Assembly (NCBI GenBank): GCA_934693135.1
Contig: CAKUVA010000011.1
Coordinates: forward strand, 1-56,956
Length of the DNA: 56,956 nucleotides
Reading direction: 5' to 3'
Source of the DNA: an uncultured Bacteroidales bacterium
GTDB lineage: Bacteria > Bacteroidota > Bacteroidia > Bacteroidales > UBA932
Part shown: positions 9,578 to 18,860 of the stretch, in pieces
How the letters are laid out: each line of letters begins with the position of its first letter
Numbering within the stretch: the stretch's first letter is position 1
Notes under the pieces: generated by a model
The model's input: only the letters and a program-made list of their open reading frames with translations
Database searches by the model: none
What the model was told of the DNA's origin: nothing
Translations under genes and position numbers: made by a program

Positions 9578-12530
9578 TTCCTACCACAGCATGGTTTGAA
9601 TTCCGATCTATATATGCCGTTATATCTTCGTTAGTCTGAAGGATTGCGGCATATTTCTTTTGTTCAATGCATTGGAGTCCTTCCATGGCATTGAAATTTA
9701 TGTCGCCATCTCCCGACACGGTGTCCACAGAAAGGTAACCTACTCCTAACGATGTAATGTTCTGGAAGAAATGTGTTCCTTGACTTGGCTCCACCTGATA
9801 ACCAGGGATTCCATATTCGACAATCATCCTTGCCTCTGATATGTCACTCCAAATCACTGGAATACCAAGATTCGGATCAGATGAGCCCCACCTTCCCGGT
9901 CCGATTAGAATATATCCATTGTCCTTGGATTTGAACTCATTGTTTATAGCTGCAAGTTCTACAGCCATTTCTCGCGTTTTTGACGAATCAAACCTGTCTG
10001 GAGAGATGTACACAATATGCCTCATACCATTTATCCTTCCATTGCCGAGGGCCTTGCTCGAAACCACAAATTTTTCTTTGAGCGAAGCACATAGTTCATC
10101 AAAATTCTGACCGGACTCATCTGTATATGAACTGATAGGCCTGACTTGCAGAAGTTTGAGCGAAAGCTTTTCGTCAGCTGTAATATCTGCCGCGAATTCC
10201 ATCTCAACTTCGCATAGGAGTTCTTTCCTGCATATTCCCATAATTTCTGACAATGCCTTGGCAAGTGGATATCTGCCATATTTCAGGATTGCATCAAAGG
10301 CCACTATTCTTGAGCCACGATGTTCAATGCCAGGTACAATTCTGTTGTCTGTCATGCTGAATGTGGAGAATACCATGTCAGATTGAGAGAAATGTCCTAT
10401 GGCATCCGTAACAGGAATATGTGCCAGATTCACTCCTTCGTTTCTGGAAATCTTGAATGCTCCGGGACGCAGATCAAGGGCATACATCGTTTTCTGACTA
10501 TCGCGTATGGCAAGCTCGGGCTGTGAAAGCTGAAGTATCTTCTTAGGATATTTAGGACTGAATCTCAGAGTCTTGCCACCTTCAACAACAGATTTTCCGA
10601 GACCGAATACCATGTTTACAATACCATCTTCTGCACGTTCATTCTCAATCGGATAGAAGTTTACGCTTCGACCAACTCCAGACAAGAGAGGATAATATAG
10701 TCCGTCATGTTCCGTACCGCATATATTCTGTATGACGACAGCCATCTTTTCTTCGCTCTGAAGATTACCTGTGGTTTGGATATAAGTCCGGCTTCCGTTG
10801 TAAAATACTGATGCGTACACACTTTTGATGGCTTTATCAAGCATTCTGAGCATTTGATCCTTATTATCTGTGCGTGGGATCATGTATGTTGAATACACTC
10901 CGGCGAATGGTTGGTAATTGCTGTCTTCAAGTTTAGAACTGGAACGTATCGCAAGAGGGGAGTCGACAAACCTCAGGTATATTCTCAATTCGGCTATGAG
11001 CCTTTCTGGCAGACGGGACGCCACGAATTCTGAGAGTATTTCATCATCAGATAGTTCCGAGTCAATGACATACTGCAAACCATTTTCCAAGATAAACTCA
11101 TCAAAGTAGTCAGTAGTCACTACAATGCTTCTCGGTATGGATATATTAATATCCGTATATTTGTCTGACAATGAGTACTTTTCTATAAGCTTGTTCATAA
11201 AGGCTATTCCTCTGGCCTTTCCGCCAAGAGACCCATCACCAAGCCTTGCAAACGAGATGTACCTGTCATAATTTTCTGCTGAAAATTTCGCTATAATGCC
11301 GCGTCCCATCGCCTTATGATACGCTTGGACCTCCTTCACGAGAAAATCTCTTGCTTCTGACGCATCGTCATGATGTTCGAGTCTGAATTTGTTGGCTAAT
11401 GTAAATAGTCCTCTGGCAAAGAACCATTTGGAAAACATATTCCTGGACGTGTTACTGACAAGAATGTTATCAGGTACATGTTTTATGACATCCTCAAGTT
11501 CCTGAAGATTGGCCGCGCGACCATATTCAACACCTTTCCTGTCTCTGAATACGAAATCGCCGAATCCGAATTCTTCTTTTATATAATCTGACAATTGGAG
11601 AAAAAGTGTTCTCGAGTATTTCTTTAGAAAACCTACACCAAGCTCCTTTGCCACAGTGACTATACTTTCCTGAGATGATTGAAGTAGAACAGGCATCATC
11701 GGATCATCATGTCTGATGTAATTCACCAGATCTATACCGGCATCCAGTTTTTCGGTTTTCGGAGGGTCACCCTTATGTATCACCATACCAACATCCGATA
11801 TAACACCGAGAAAATGATTTCTATACTTGCTATATGTCTCCATCGCTTCTTCATAGCATGTGGACAGCAATATCTTAGGACGTGATCTTTTCCTGTTCTT
11901 CTGTTGGTCTTCGTTCAATGTTTCCTTAAGAAATTCATTACTTTGCTTGAGTACAAGCTTGTATAATTCAGGAAGGTATGTCGAATAATATCTTATGGAG
12001 TCCTCAACGAGCAAGATAGCCTGCACACCTACCTCTAAAATATCATTGTCCGCATTCTTTTTATCCTCGAAGAGCTTGATTATGGCGAGAATAAGATCCG
12101 CGTTACCATGCCAGCTGAATACAAAATCCACTCCTGAATCTTGTCTTGATGTGACCTTTTTCCTCGTCTGGCGAGAATAATGCATGAGAAGTACGAAAGG
12201 CATGCTTTTTCCTGCATCCTTCAATTCTTTCGCTAAAGGGAAGATATCCTTATCAATCTCATTGTACATGCAAATTATCATGTCAATGTCAGGTTCCTTT
12301 CTAAGCATATTTCTTGCTGCTTCCGCAGATTCTACCCATACAAATGTTGGTGGATCGGACATATTCAGCCCTACATATTCTTTGTAGACCTGGGATTCGA
12401 TCTGCCCGTCTTCCTCCATGATGAAGGCGTCATAGTTACTACATATCATGAGTATTTTCTTAATCCTGAAATGGATAAGAGAACTGAAATCTGTATTCCT
12501 GAAGTCTTCAGGCTTAGGTACATCATGCAT
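9555..12530 (-). CDS. Receiver-like/PEP-pyruvate-binding ATP-grasp protein
   Basis: A 991-residue multidomain protein. Residues about 23-155 form a degenerate receiver-like domain. Residues about 170-320 form a second receiver domain with plausible acid pair E175/D176, phosphoacceptor D246 (ISDVGM), S285 and K303. From about 425 onward there is a PPDK/PEP-synthase N-terminal ATP-grasp domain (GDGSLGGKARG near 431-441, then IRSSSKLEDS). The swivelling phosphohistidine domain and the C-terminal PEP-binding barrel of true PEP synthase are not visible, so it should not be called PEP synthase. Similar proteins occur across Bacteroidota as PEP/pyruvate-binding domain proteins. A signalling or nucleotide-binding role is inference. 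The -7 box TATATTTG lies at 12553-12560. Confidence 0.8.
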   Translation of the reverse strand: MHDVPKPEDFRNTDFSSLIHFRIKKILMICSNYDAFIMEEDGQIESQVYKEYVGLNMSDPPTFVWVESAEAARNMLRKEPDIDMIICMYNEIDKDIFPLAKELKDAGKSMPFVLLMHYSRQTRKKVTSRQDSGVDFVFSWHGNADLILAIIKLFEDKKNADNDILEVGVQAILLVEDSIRYYSTYLPELYKLVLKQSNEFLKETLNEDQQKNRKRSRPKILLSTCYEEAMETYSKYRNHFLGVISDVGMVIHKGDPPKTEKLDAGIDLVNYIRHDDPMMPVLLQSSQESIVTVAKELGVGFLKKYSRTLFLQLSDYIKEEFGFGDFVFRDRKGVEYGRAANLQELEDVIKHVPDNILVSNTSRNMFSKWFFARGLFTLANKFRLEHHDDASEARDFLVKEVQAYHKAMGRGIIAKFSAENYDRYISFARLGDGSLGGKARGIAFMNKLIEKYSLSDKYTDINISIPRSIVVTTDYFDEFILENGLQYVIDSELSDDEILSEFVASRLPERLIAELRIYLRFVDSPLAIRSSSKLEDSNYQPFAGVYSTYMIPRTDNKDQMLRMLDKAIKSVYASVFYNGSRTYIQTTGNLQSEEKMAVVIQNICGTEHDGLYYPLLSGVGRSVNFYPIENERAEDGIVNMVFGLGKSVVEGGKTLRFSPKYPKKILQLSQPELAIRDSQKTMYALDLRPGAFKISRNEGVNLAHIPVTDAIGHFSQSDMVFSTFSMTDNRIVPGIEHRGSRIVAFDAILKYGRYPLAKALSEIMGICRKELLCEVEMEFAADITADEKLSLKLLQVRPISSYTDESGQNFDELCASLKEKFVVSSKALGNGRINGMRHIVYISPDRFDSSKTREMAVELAAINNEFKSKDNGYILIGPGRWGSSDPNLGIPVIWSDISEARMIVEYGIPGYQVEPSQGTHFFQNITSLGVGYLSVDTVSGDGDINFNAMEGLQCIEQKKYAAILQTNEDITAYIDRNSNHAVVGITDKSYE

Positions 12531-12552
12531 AGTTTGAAATTTTCAATGACAT

Positions 12553-12560
12553 CAAATATA
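12553..12560 (-). promoter_or_regulatory. Probable -7 box for the receiver/ATP-grasp gene
   Basis: TATATTTG on the minus strand matches TAnnTTTG, 23 nt upstream of the ATG. The nearest TTG upstream is 23 nt away, slightly beyond the usual spacing. Confidence 0.35.
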
Positions 12561-12597
12561 GCAAACATTTTTCATACTATGAGCAATGGCCATATAC

Positions 12598-12636
12598 GAA
12601 AAACAGCCGACACTCCTTATTGAGGAATGTCGGCTG
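12598..12636 (-). terminator. Terminator of the outer-membrane barrel gene
   Basis: CAGCCGACA (12604-12612) pairs with TGTCGGCTG (12628-12636); on the minus strand the stem is followed by a TTTTT run. It lies 27 nt past the stop of the gene that ends at 12663. Confidence 0.8.
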
Positions 12637-12662
12637 CGAAACCTTTATAATAGGGTTCTTAA

Positions 12663-13322
12663 CTATTTAAACAAGAAGGCCACACCGAGCTGCAACTGCT
12701 GTCTATGCAGTTTGATGTCACTATTACCTCTGTTCACAAGGCCCCAGTCATAGCCAAATTTCACTCTAACCCTATTGGCAATATCCACGCCTGCTCCAGC
12801 ACCTATCATAAGATCGAATGAACCATATTTTCCGCCAAGTTTATCGAAGAAGTCTTTTGTATCTACTTTAGACTCACCAGTTTCGATACCCAATACACTT
12901 CCTGAGGTTTTAGTCTTGGAAGAAACATTGAAAGAGAGTGTCGGTCCAGCAAATACAAATACTCTCACAACTTTAAGATCAACGCCCCAATTTAACTTAA
13001 GAGGGACATTGATATAGTGCTCTTTGAACTTAGCTTTCCCCTTTGCATCTATCGTACTGAGTTCCTTGATATCACTGTCTCCGACAAAAACCCATTCAAT
13101 TCCAGGGGTAAAACCTAAACCATGATTAAAACGGAATGTGTAATCAGCGTTTACATAGAGTCCATTTGCATTTGAGACATTTTCCTGTTTAATTGAGGCA
13201 ATATCAGCTTTTTCCTTTAGGTCTGACTTTGCAAAACCGGCGCCAATACTCAGCTGTGCCGATGCATCAATGCTGAAAAACATAAGAGCCGCAGCTGCAG
13301 CTACAAAAATGATTTTTTTCAT
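12663..13322 (-). CDS. Outer-membrane beta-barrel protein (PorT/OmpW-like size)
   Basis: A 219-residue exported protein with a clear signal peptide (MKKIIFVAAAAALMFFSIDASAQ). After it come alternating hydrophobic/polar strands (YVNADYTFRF, GFTPGIEWVF, FVFAGPTLSFNV, LMIGAGAGVDI, VRVKFGYDWGLV) and a C-terminal strand ending LGVAFLFK, as expected for a small outer-membrane barrel. It matches the general outer membrane beta-barrel family of Bacteroidota. The gene is monocistronic, with its own promoter and terminator. Function is not known. Confidence 0.85.
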   Translation of the reverse strand: MKKIIFVAAAAALMFFSIDASAQLSIGAGFAKSDLKEKADIASIKQENVSNANGLYVNADYTFRFNHGLGFTPGIEWVFVGDSDIKELSTIDAKGKAKFKEHYINVPLKLNWGVDLKVVRVFVFAGPTLSFNVSSKTKTSGSVLGIETGESKVDTKDFFDKLGGKYGSFDLMIGAGAGVDIANRVRVKFGYDWGLVNRGNSDIKLHRQQLQLGVAFLFK

Positions 13323-13393
13323 CTTTTTAAGTTTTAATATACTATAATGTTTTCTAATATAACATCATCTATTACCTTTTCAATAAAGGAGGG

Positions 13394-13424
13394 CGAATAT
13401 AGCACATAATTTCAGAATAACAAT
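13394..13424 (-). promoter_or_regulatory. Probable promoter of the outer-membrane barrel gene
   Basis: On the minus strand ATTG (13424-13421), a 19-nt spacer and TATATTCG (13401-13394) fit the Bacteroidota consensus with one mismatch in the -7 box. The leader would be about 65 nt long. Confidence 0.45.
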
Positions 13425-13478
13425 ATAGATTCCTCCTTTGTCAATGTCAAAAGGCCGTTTGGAAAACACTATACTTGA

Positions 13479-13509
13479 CTTGAAAGTTCAGTGCGTTTGA
13501 TTATCTTTG
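13479..13509 (+). promoter_or_regulatory. Promoter of the DUF4250-HAD gene pair
   Basis: CTTG at 13479-13482, a 19-nt spacer and TATCTTTG at 13502-13509 match the Bacteroidota primary-sigma consensus exactly. Expected start near 13516, 15 nt before the ATG. Confidence 0.7.
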
Positions 13510-13530
13510 CATAGGTAAAAAGAATAGAAT

Positions 13531-13716
13531 ATGGAACATTTGCCTCAAAACGATATGCCGATGCTTGCTTCGGCTATAAATTTTCTTCTAAGAGATGAAG
13601 AATTTGAGAATTTAGATCAGATATGTGATTATTATCACGAAGACAGAACTGAACTTGAGAAGAAGCTCAAAGCTGCAGGCTTCACATACTCGGAAGCACA
13701 GAAGAGGTTTATATAA
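13531..13716 (+). CDS. DUF4250 domain small protein
   Basis: A 61-residue protein (MEHLPQNDMPMLASAINFLLRDE at the N-terminus) that I recognise as a DUF4250 member: a short acidic helical protein beginning with LP-x(3-5)-ML and followed by an HTH-like helix pair (LDQICDYYHEDRTELEKKLKAAGF). No function is known. It has an excellent promoter 22 nt upstream and is followed after 5-11 nt by the HAD phosphatase gene, so the two are probably co-transcribed. Confidence 0.85.
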   Translation: MEHLPQNDMPMLASAINFLLRDEEFENLDQICDYYHEDRTELEKKLKAAGFTYSEAQKRFI

Positions 13717-13727
13717 ATTATGTGAGT

Positions 13728-14339
13728 ATGAATAGCGTCAAGAATATCGTATTTGATTTCGGAGGTGTCCTGTTGGATTGGAATCCAAGGTATCTGTATA
13801 GGGACTACTTTAACGATGACAAGGAAATGGAACACTTCCTCGCAGATATATGTAATAGTGATTGGAATAATCTTCAAGATGCCGGACGTCCTTTTGCAGA
13901 GGCCGTCAAATTGCTTCAAGACAAACATCCTGAATATAGTGAAGCTATCAGAATGTATGACGAGCAATGGAGTAAGATGCTTAAATGCGAATTTCCTGAA
14001 AGCATTGACCTTCTGAAAAAATTAAAACAGGCCGGCTATGGTATTTATGGCCTCACAAACTGGTCAGCGGAAAAGATAGGCATTGCCTTCGCAAGATATG
14101 ATTTTTTCGATCTTTTCGATGGCATAGTTGTTTCTGGTGAAGAAAAAGTGGTAAAACCAGATCCGAAGATATTCCATATTTTGCTTGAACGTTATGGATT
14201 GAAGGCTGACGAATGCGTATTCATAGATGACAACTTATCTAATATCAATACCGCGAAATCGCTGTCTTTTAATGCTATACGCTTCGACAATATCAAGAAT
14301 GTCAAGGAAACTCTGCAAGAAATGGGCGTGAAATTTTAA
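13728..14339 (+). CDS. HAD family phosphatase (YihX-like)
   Basis: Small-molecule phosphatase of the haloacid dehalogenase superfamily, about 203 residues. Motif I is FDFGGVLLDWN near the N-terminus, motif II is the T of GLTNWS (about residue 109), the motif III lysine lies in KVVKPDP, and motif IV is FIDDNLSNI. The FGGVLLDWNP signature resembles the YihX/glucose-1-phosphatase branch, but the substrate is open. ATG 13728 is preferred; an in-frame GTG lies at 13722. The 3' end overlaps the convergent SpoU methyltransferase gene by four bases. Confidence 0.9.
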   Translation: MNSVKNIVFDFGGVLLDWNPRYLYRDYFNDDKEMEHFLADICNSDWNNLQDAGRPFAEAVKLLQDKHPEYSEAIRMYDEQWSKMLKCEFPESIDLLKKLKQAGYGIYGLTNWSAEKIGIAFARYDFFDLFDGIVVSGEEKVVKPDPKIFHILLERYGLKADECVFIDDNLSNINTAKSLSFNAIRFDNIKNVKETLQEMGVKF

Positions 14340-15082
14340 ACCCTTCTGCGAAACTCCGATACAGTGATGGCTGTAGCTATCGCGGCATTGAGAGATTCCG
14401 AACCGGTATCATTCCTTGGATATGGCGGAATATAAAGCCTGTCTGAAACAAGTGATGCCACTTTCGCAGAAATGCCATTCGATTCATTACCAATGACAAT
14501 GACAGAAGGGGAGTCCACGCCAAGATTAAGGTCTCGTGTGTAAATATCAGCTCCATCCAGAAATGTTCCATAAACATTGCCCCCACCACAAATGGCGGCA
14601 TGGCATAACGTCGGGATGTCAGTATAATGAAATCTAACACGGAAGATAGCCCCCATTGTTGCTTGTACAACCTTTGGGTTAAACACGTCTACAGTGTCTG
14701 GAGCAGCGAACACAGCATCTATTCCAAACCAATCCGCGATTCTCAGGATTGTACCGAGATTTCCAGGATCTCTTATTGTATCGAGCGCAAGATATAATCC
14801 TGATTTACATAAAGCAGAACTTAAGGCTAACTCAGATACAATATTGATATCTTTTGGTTTGCGAACTACTGCCAAAACTGGTGAGGGGGAAGATAGTGCA
14901 CTTATTTTGGACATGGCCTCATCGCCTATTTCATCTCTATGGTAGACTACTTCTACATTAAATCGAGAATGAACGGCCTCGTTTACCATCTTCTCACCTT
15001 CGACACAGAAAAGTCCGAGTCTATCACGGAATTTCTTCTCCGAGAGCGACCGGACTTTCTTTATTTCATTGGCTGAAATCAT
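14336..15082 (-). CDS. RNA methyltransferase, SpoU/TrmH family
   Basis: 2'-O-ribose methyltransferase acting on rRNA or tRNA with S-adenosylmethionine. The 248 residues contain a short N-terminal L30e-like substrate-binding part (residues 1-90) and the SPOUT knot domain: motif 1 DTIRDPGNLGTILRIADWFG, motif 2 VIVIGNESNGI and motif 3 ESLNAAIATAI. The organisation resembles RlmB/TrmH-type enzymes, but the exact target nucleotide cannot be deduced. It lies 41 nt downstream of the decarboxylase gene on the same strand and may share its transcript. Confidence 0.92.
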   Translation of the reverse strand: MISANEIKKVRSLSEKKFRDRLGLFCVEGEKMVNEAVHSRFNVEVVYHRDEIGDEAMSKISALSSPSPVLAVVRKPKDINIVSELALSSALCKSGLYLALDTIRDPGNLGTILRIADWFGIDAVFAAPDTVDVFNPKVVQATMGAIFRVRFHYTDIPTLCHAAICGGGNVYGTFLDGADIYTRDLNLGVDSPSVIVIGNESNGISAKVASLVSDRLYIPPYPRNDTGSESLNAAIATAITVSEFRRRV

Positions 15083-15123
15083 TTCAGAAATTATTTTGCG
15101 CAGCTTTGAAACGAAGCGAAATC

Positions 15124-16518
15124 CTAATATCCGAGAATCTTCAACATTGATTCATAACTCTGCTCAGGAGCAAATAATTTTGTGATGACATTCCCTTCTT
15201 TATCCTTGTCTATGAGAATATGTTTCGGAGAAGGTTGCAAACAATGCTTCACACCACCATACCCTGATATCGCTTCCTGATATGCACCTGTATGGAAGAA
15301 CCCAATATAAAGTGGATCACGTCTGTTTCTTACAATAGGAAGGAAAATGGCATTAGCATGCGCCTCAGAGTTATAGTAATCCTTACTGTCACACGTCAAG
15401 CCACCAAGGAACACTCTGTGATATTCGTCATTCCATTTATTGATAGGGAACAAGATGAATCTCTGGTTAAGTCCCCATGTATCAGGGAGTGTAGTCATGA
15501 ATGAGTTGTCAATCATATACCAGCACTCACGATCATTCTGCTGCTTAACATCCAAAACCTTGAAAATGGTCGCTCCAGACTCTCCTACGGTGAAATTACC
15601 AAACTCAGAATAGATATCAGGCACTGGGACGCCATGAGCCTCGCATACGGTTTTAACTTGGTTCACGATTTCTTCAATCATGTACTTGTAGTCATAATCC
15701 CATGTCAGTGAGGTCTTTATAGGAAGGCCGCCACCTATATTCAAAGAATCAAGGTCAGGACAAATCTGCCTAAGATCGCAATACAAGTTCAAGCAGCGTG
15801 ACAATTCATTCCAATAATATGAGGTATCACGGATTCCTGTATTGATGAAAAAGTGCAACATCTTAAGCTTGAACTTTGGATTCTTGCTTATTCCGTTCTT
15901 ATAGAATGGTATGATGTCGCTGTATCTGATTCCAAGACGCGATGTATAGAAATCAAATGAAGGCTCTTCTTCTGCAGCAATACGGATACCAAGATTCGTA
16001 GGTACCTCTACAAGATCATCAAGATCTTCAAGCTCATTTTTGTTATCAAGGACAGGAATGAGATTATGCCACCCTGAATTCAAGAAGTTCGCCATATTCT
16101 TTATATATTGTGGCTTCTTGAATCCGTTGCATATAATTATAAGATCCTTGTCCACCAAACCTTTGTCCTTTAGACTCTGAATGAGATTCAAGTCATATGC
16201 TGAAGATGTCTCGATATGGACACCATTCTTAAGGACTTCCTCCAGAACAAACTCGAACTGCGAGCTTTTGGTACAATAGCAATAATGGTATTCTCCATCA
16301 TAACTAACTTTGGACATCGCGTTGCGGAACATCCTCTTCGCACGTTGTATCTGACTTGATATCTTTGGCAAATAGGTGATTTTCAATGGAGTACCATATT
16401 GCTTTATTATATCCATCATATTGATGTCGTTCACATACAGGTTCCCGTCTTCAACTCTGAATTCATCCTGCGGGAAATCGAAGGTCTGTCCGACCAGGTC
16501 GATATACTTGTTCTTCAT
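15124..16518 (-). CDS. Arginine decarboxylase-like PLP enzyme (fold type III, short form)
   Basis: Probable amino-acid decarboxylase feeding polyamine synthesis. The 464-residue chain has an alanine-racemase-like barrel with PLP lysine K84 in CYCTKSSQ, a glycine-rich phosphate loop (LNIGGGLP) and the C-terminal catalytic LTCDSKDYY segment seen in the ornithine/arginine/diaminopimelate decarboxylase family. It is much shorter than the roughly 630-residue biosynthetic SpeA of E. coli and fits the short form common in Bacteroidota, usually annotated arginine decarboxylase. Substrate choice is inferred from that family, not from residues I can check. A divergent 102-bp region separates it from tamL. 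Confidence 0.82.
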   Translation of the reverse strand: MKNKYIDLVGQTFDFPQDEFRVEDGNLYVNDINMMDIIKQYGTPLKITYLPKISSQIQRAKRMFRNAMSKVSYDGEYHYCYCTKSSQFEFVLEEVLKNGVHIETSSAYDLNLIQSLKDKGLVDKDLIIICNGFKKPQYIKNMANFLNSGWHNLIPVLDNKNELEDLDDLVEVPTNLGIRIAAEEEPSFDFYTSRLGIRYSDIIPFYKNGISKNPKFKLKMLHFFINTGIRDTSYYWNELSRCLNLYCDLRQICPDLDSLNIGGGLPIKTSLTWDYDYKYMIEEIVNQVKTVCEAHGVPVPDIYSEFGNFTVGESGATIFKVLDVKQQNDRECWYMIDNSFMTTLPDTWGLNQRFILFPINKWNDEYHRVFLGGLTCDSKDYYNSEAHANAIFLPIVRNRRDPLYIGFFHTGAYQEAISGYGGVKHCLQPSPKHILIDKDKEGNVITKLFAPEQSYESMLKILGY

Positions 16519-16575
16519 CCTTTAAATTTTAGAAAAATTTTCACCTTGTTACGGCAACGACGCCGAAATCGAATG

Positions 16576-16583
16576 CAAATATA
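16576..16583 (-). promoter_or_regulatory. Probable -7 box of the decarboxylase gene
   Basis: TATATTTG on the minus strand matches TAnnTTTG, about 58 nt upstream of the ATG at 16518. No matching -33 element was seen. Confidence 0.4.
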
Positions 16584-16596
16584 AATAAAAAAGACT

Positions 16597-16604
16597 TAAA
16601 TTTG
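16597..16604 (+). promoter_or_regulatory. Probable -7 box of tamL
   Basis: TAAATTTG matches the -7 consensus 16 nt upstream of the tamL ATG. It is back to back with the decarboxylase -7 box, so the two genes share a compact divergent promoter region. Confidence 0.42.
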
Positions 16605-16620
16605 TGTGATTTGAAGTGAA

Positions 16621-18855
16621 ATGAGGTTCTCTTTAAAAAACACCAGTGCAATGCACATGCCACTTGCTGCCATGGCCTTTTCCTTGGCAGCTGTTATCTC
16701 GTTTTCATTGATCCAATCTTGCAGCACGACTAAAGTGTTGGCTGAAGGGGAGTATAGGCTCGCAAAAAATGAAATACATATAGAGAATGACAAGAAATTC
16801 AATACTGGAAGTCTTGAGCCTTACATAAAGCAGAAAGCAAATTCGAATTTGATTTTCGGATGGAATCCTTTTCTCAATGTATACAACTGGGGAGGAAATA
16901 AAGATTCTTTCTTTGCAAGAACATTTAGGAAAATCGGAACAGCACCTGTTGTTTACAGCTCAAGCCAAACCAAGGCTTCTGCAGAGAATATTGCAAGACA
17001 TCTCGAGTATCTTGGATATTATGGTTCAAATGTCAGCACCGAGACTAAAACGAATCGGAAGATAGCTAAAGTAAAGTATAATATAACATTAGGTAACAGA
17101 TACATAATAAGTGATATATATTATAATATTCCCGAACATGGCCCTCTGGCTATAGACTTCATAGCAGATACATCCAAGATTTCCATAAAACGGGGATCTT
17201 TTCTGTCAGAAGCGGCTTTGGAAGATGAAACGCAGCGTTCTTCCGCTTATTTTAGAAAGATTGGATATTATGGTTTCTCCAAGAATAATTTTTTCTTCGA
17301 AGCGGACACATTGGCCAGTCCGGGTAATGCAATTTTAGAATATCGGATAAACGAGTATACGAGGAATGAAACTCCAAAGGATGCAGTAGCATTCAGAAAA
17401 TTTCATTTCAACAACATTGAGATAAACTATCCGGAAGGTCTTAAGATTAGAGATAAAGTTCTAAAGGACAGGATGCTAATTCATCCTGGAGATCTTTATA
17501 ATGAAACAATGGTAAACAATACATATTCACGTTTTTCTTCTCTAAGCATCTTAAGCGGAGTTAATGTCACTGTCACTCAAGACGATACATCTCATGTCAA
17601 TGCAGAAGTAGCACTGACAACCTCCAAACTGCAAGGATTTAAGTTTAATATCGAAGGATCGTCCAACTCCAGTGGTCTCCTTGGCATATCTCCAGGATTT
17701 TCATATTACCATAAGAATATCTTTCATGGTGGGGAAGTACTGAACCTTAGTTTCACTGGAAATTTCCAGTTCAAGCCGAACAGAGACACAAAATCCACCG
17801 AGTTCGGTGTATCCGCAGGAATTAAATTTCCGAAATTCATATTTGTTCCGGTACAGAGATTCAAAAAATCCATTCCATCGACGGAAATCAAGGCTTCATA
17901 CAATTATCAGGACCGGCCGGAATATAAGAGAAACATAATATCTTACTCTTTTGGGTATTCGGGAGCATACAAAAAATTATACTTCCAATTCTATCCTACA
18001 CAGCTCAATGTTGTAAGGATATTCAGTATGGACCCGGAGTTCATGACTTCAATGCGTAAAAACGCCTTGTTTCTAAGTGCCTACACAGATCACTTCGACT
18101 TCGGTGCCGGTGGAACATTGTACTATACAACATGTTCTGATGTTATACCGAAAAGGAGTTATCACTATTTTAGATTTCAGGCAAGCGAAGCAGGAAATCT
18201 GCTGTCTCTTTTCAAAGCGGCTATGCCAGTGGATGATGTTTCCGGTTCGCACACAATTTGGGGTACACAATTCTCTCAATATATAAGAGGTGAATTTTCG
18301 GCTGGAAAGACATGGGTGTTCGGCAAAAAAGACAACAACTCAATAGCCACAAGAATGCTCGTAGGAGCAGGCGTGGCATACGGCAACTCGTCAGGACTTC
18401 CGTATGAGCAGCAGTTTTATAGCGGTGGAGCAAGTAGTCTACGAGGATGGCAAGCCAGAGCGATTGGCCCGGGATGCGCACCGAAGGACACTCTTTTTGC
18501 AATTCCGAGCCAGACCGGTGACATGAAGATTGAAGCCAATGTTGAGTATCGTTTCGGAATATTCTGGAAAATTAACGGAGCTGTATTTGTAGATGCAGGT
18601 AATGTGTGGACTCTTAATAAAGGTTCTGAAAAAGACAATGTTAGCAGGTTTTGTGCAAAGAATTTCGTTAATGGAATTGCTACAGATTGGGGTGTAGGTT
18701 TGAGGCTTGACCTAAATTTTATTTTAGTGCGTGTGGATCTTGGTATGGTCGTACGCGACCCATCTCGTGATAGCGGAAAAAGGTGGGTTGGTCCTTCTGG
18801 GTGGCTACGCAAAGATGGTTATGCAGTCCATTTTGGTGTAGGATATCCTTTTTAA
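16621..18855 (+). CDS. tamL: TamL, lipoprotein BamA/TamA-family outer-membrane protein
   Basis: Omp85 superfamily protein of 744 residues. The N-terminus has a signal sequence with a lipobox (SLIQSC, Cys34) followed by STTKVLAEGEYRLAKNEI, the signature of Bacteroidota TamL, a lipid-modified TamA relative that pairs with TamB. POTRA-like repeats occupy about residues 50-370 and a 16-strand barrel the rest (FYSGGASSLRGW near 600 is the conserved VRGF-like motif; the C-terminal strand ends HFGVGYPF). It works in the outer membrane on biogenesis of other outer-membrane proteins. No TamB is next to it here. Family assignment is firm; partner proteins are inferred. Confidence 0.9.
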   Translation: MRFSLKNTSAMHMPLAAMAFSLAAVISFSLIQSCSTTKVLAEGEYRLAKNEIHIENDKKFNTGSLEPYIKQKANSNLIFGWNPFLNVYNWGGNKDSFFARTFRKIGTAPVVYSSSQTKASAENIARHLEYLGYYGSNVSTETKTNRKIAKVKYNITLGNRYIISDIYYNIPEHGPLAIDFIADTSKISIKRGSFLSEAALEDETQRSSAYFRKIGYYGFSKNNFFFEADTLASPGNAILEYRINEYTRNETPKDAVAFRKFHFNNIEINYPEGLKIRDKVLKDRMLIHPGDLYNETMVNNTYSRFSSLSILSGVNVTVTQDDTSHVNAEVALTTSKLQGFKFNIEGSSNSSGLLGISPGFSYYHKNIFHGGEVLNLSFTGNFQFKPNRDTKSTEFGVSAGIKFPKFIFVPVQRFKKSIPSTEIKASYNYQDRPEYKRNIISYSFGYSGAYKKLYFQFYPTQLNVVRIFSMDPEFMTSMRKNALFLSAYTDHFDFGAGGTLYYTTCSDVIPKRSYHYFRFQASEAGNLLSLFKAAMPVDDVSGSHTIWGTQFSQYIRGEFSAGKTWVFGKKDNNSIATRMLVGAGVAYGNSSGLPYEQQFYSGGASSLRGWQARAIGPGCAPKDTLFAIPSQTGDMKIEANVEYRFGIFWKINGAVFVDAGNVWTLNKGSEKDNVSRFCAKNFVNGIATDWGVGLRLDLNFILVRVDLGMVVRDPSRDSGKRWVGPSGWLRKDGYAVHFGVGYPF

Positions 18856-18860
18856 TCCCC

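Noticed and set aside
9555..12530. Calling the ATP-grasp protein PEP synthase
   Set aside because: The phosphohistidine (TSHA-type) and C-terminal PEP-binding domains are not visible; receiver-like domains occupy the N-terminus instead.
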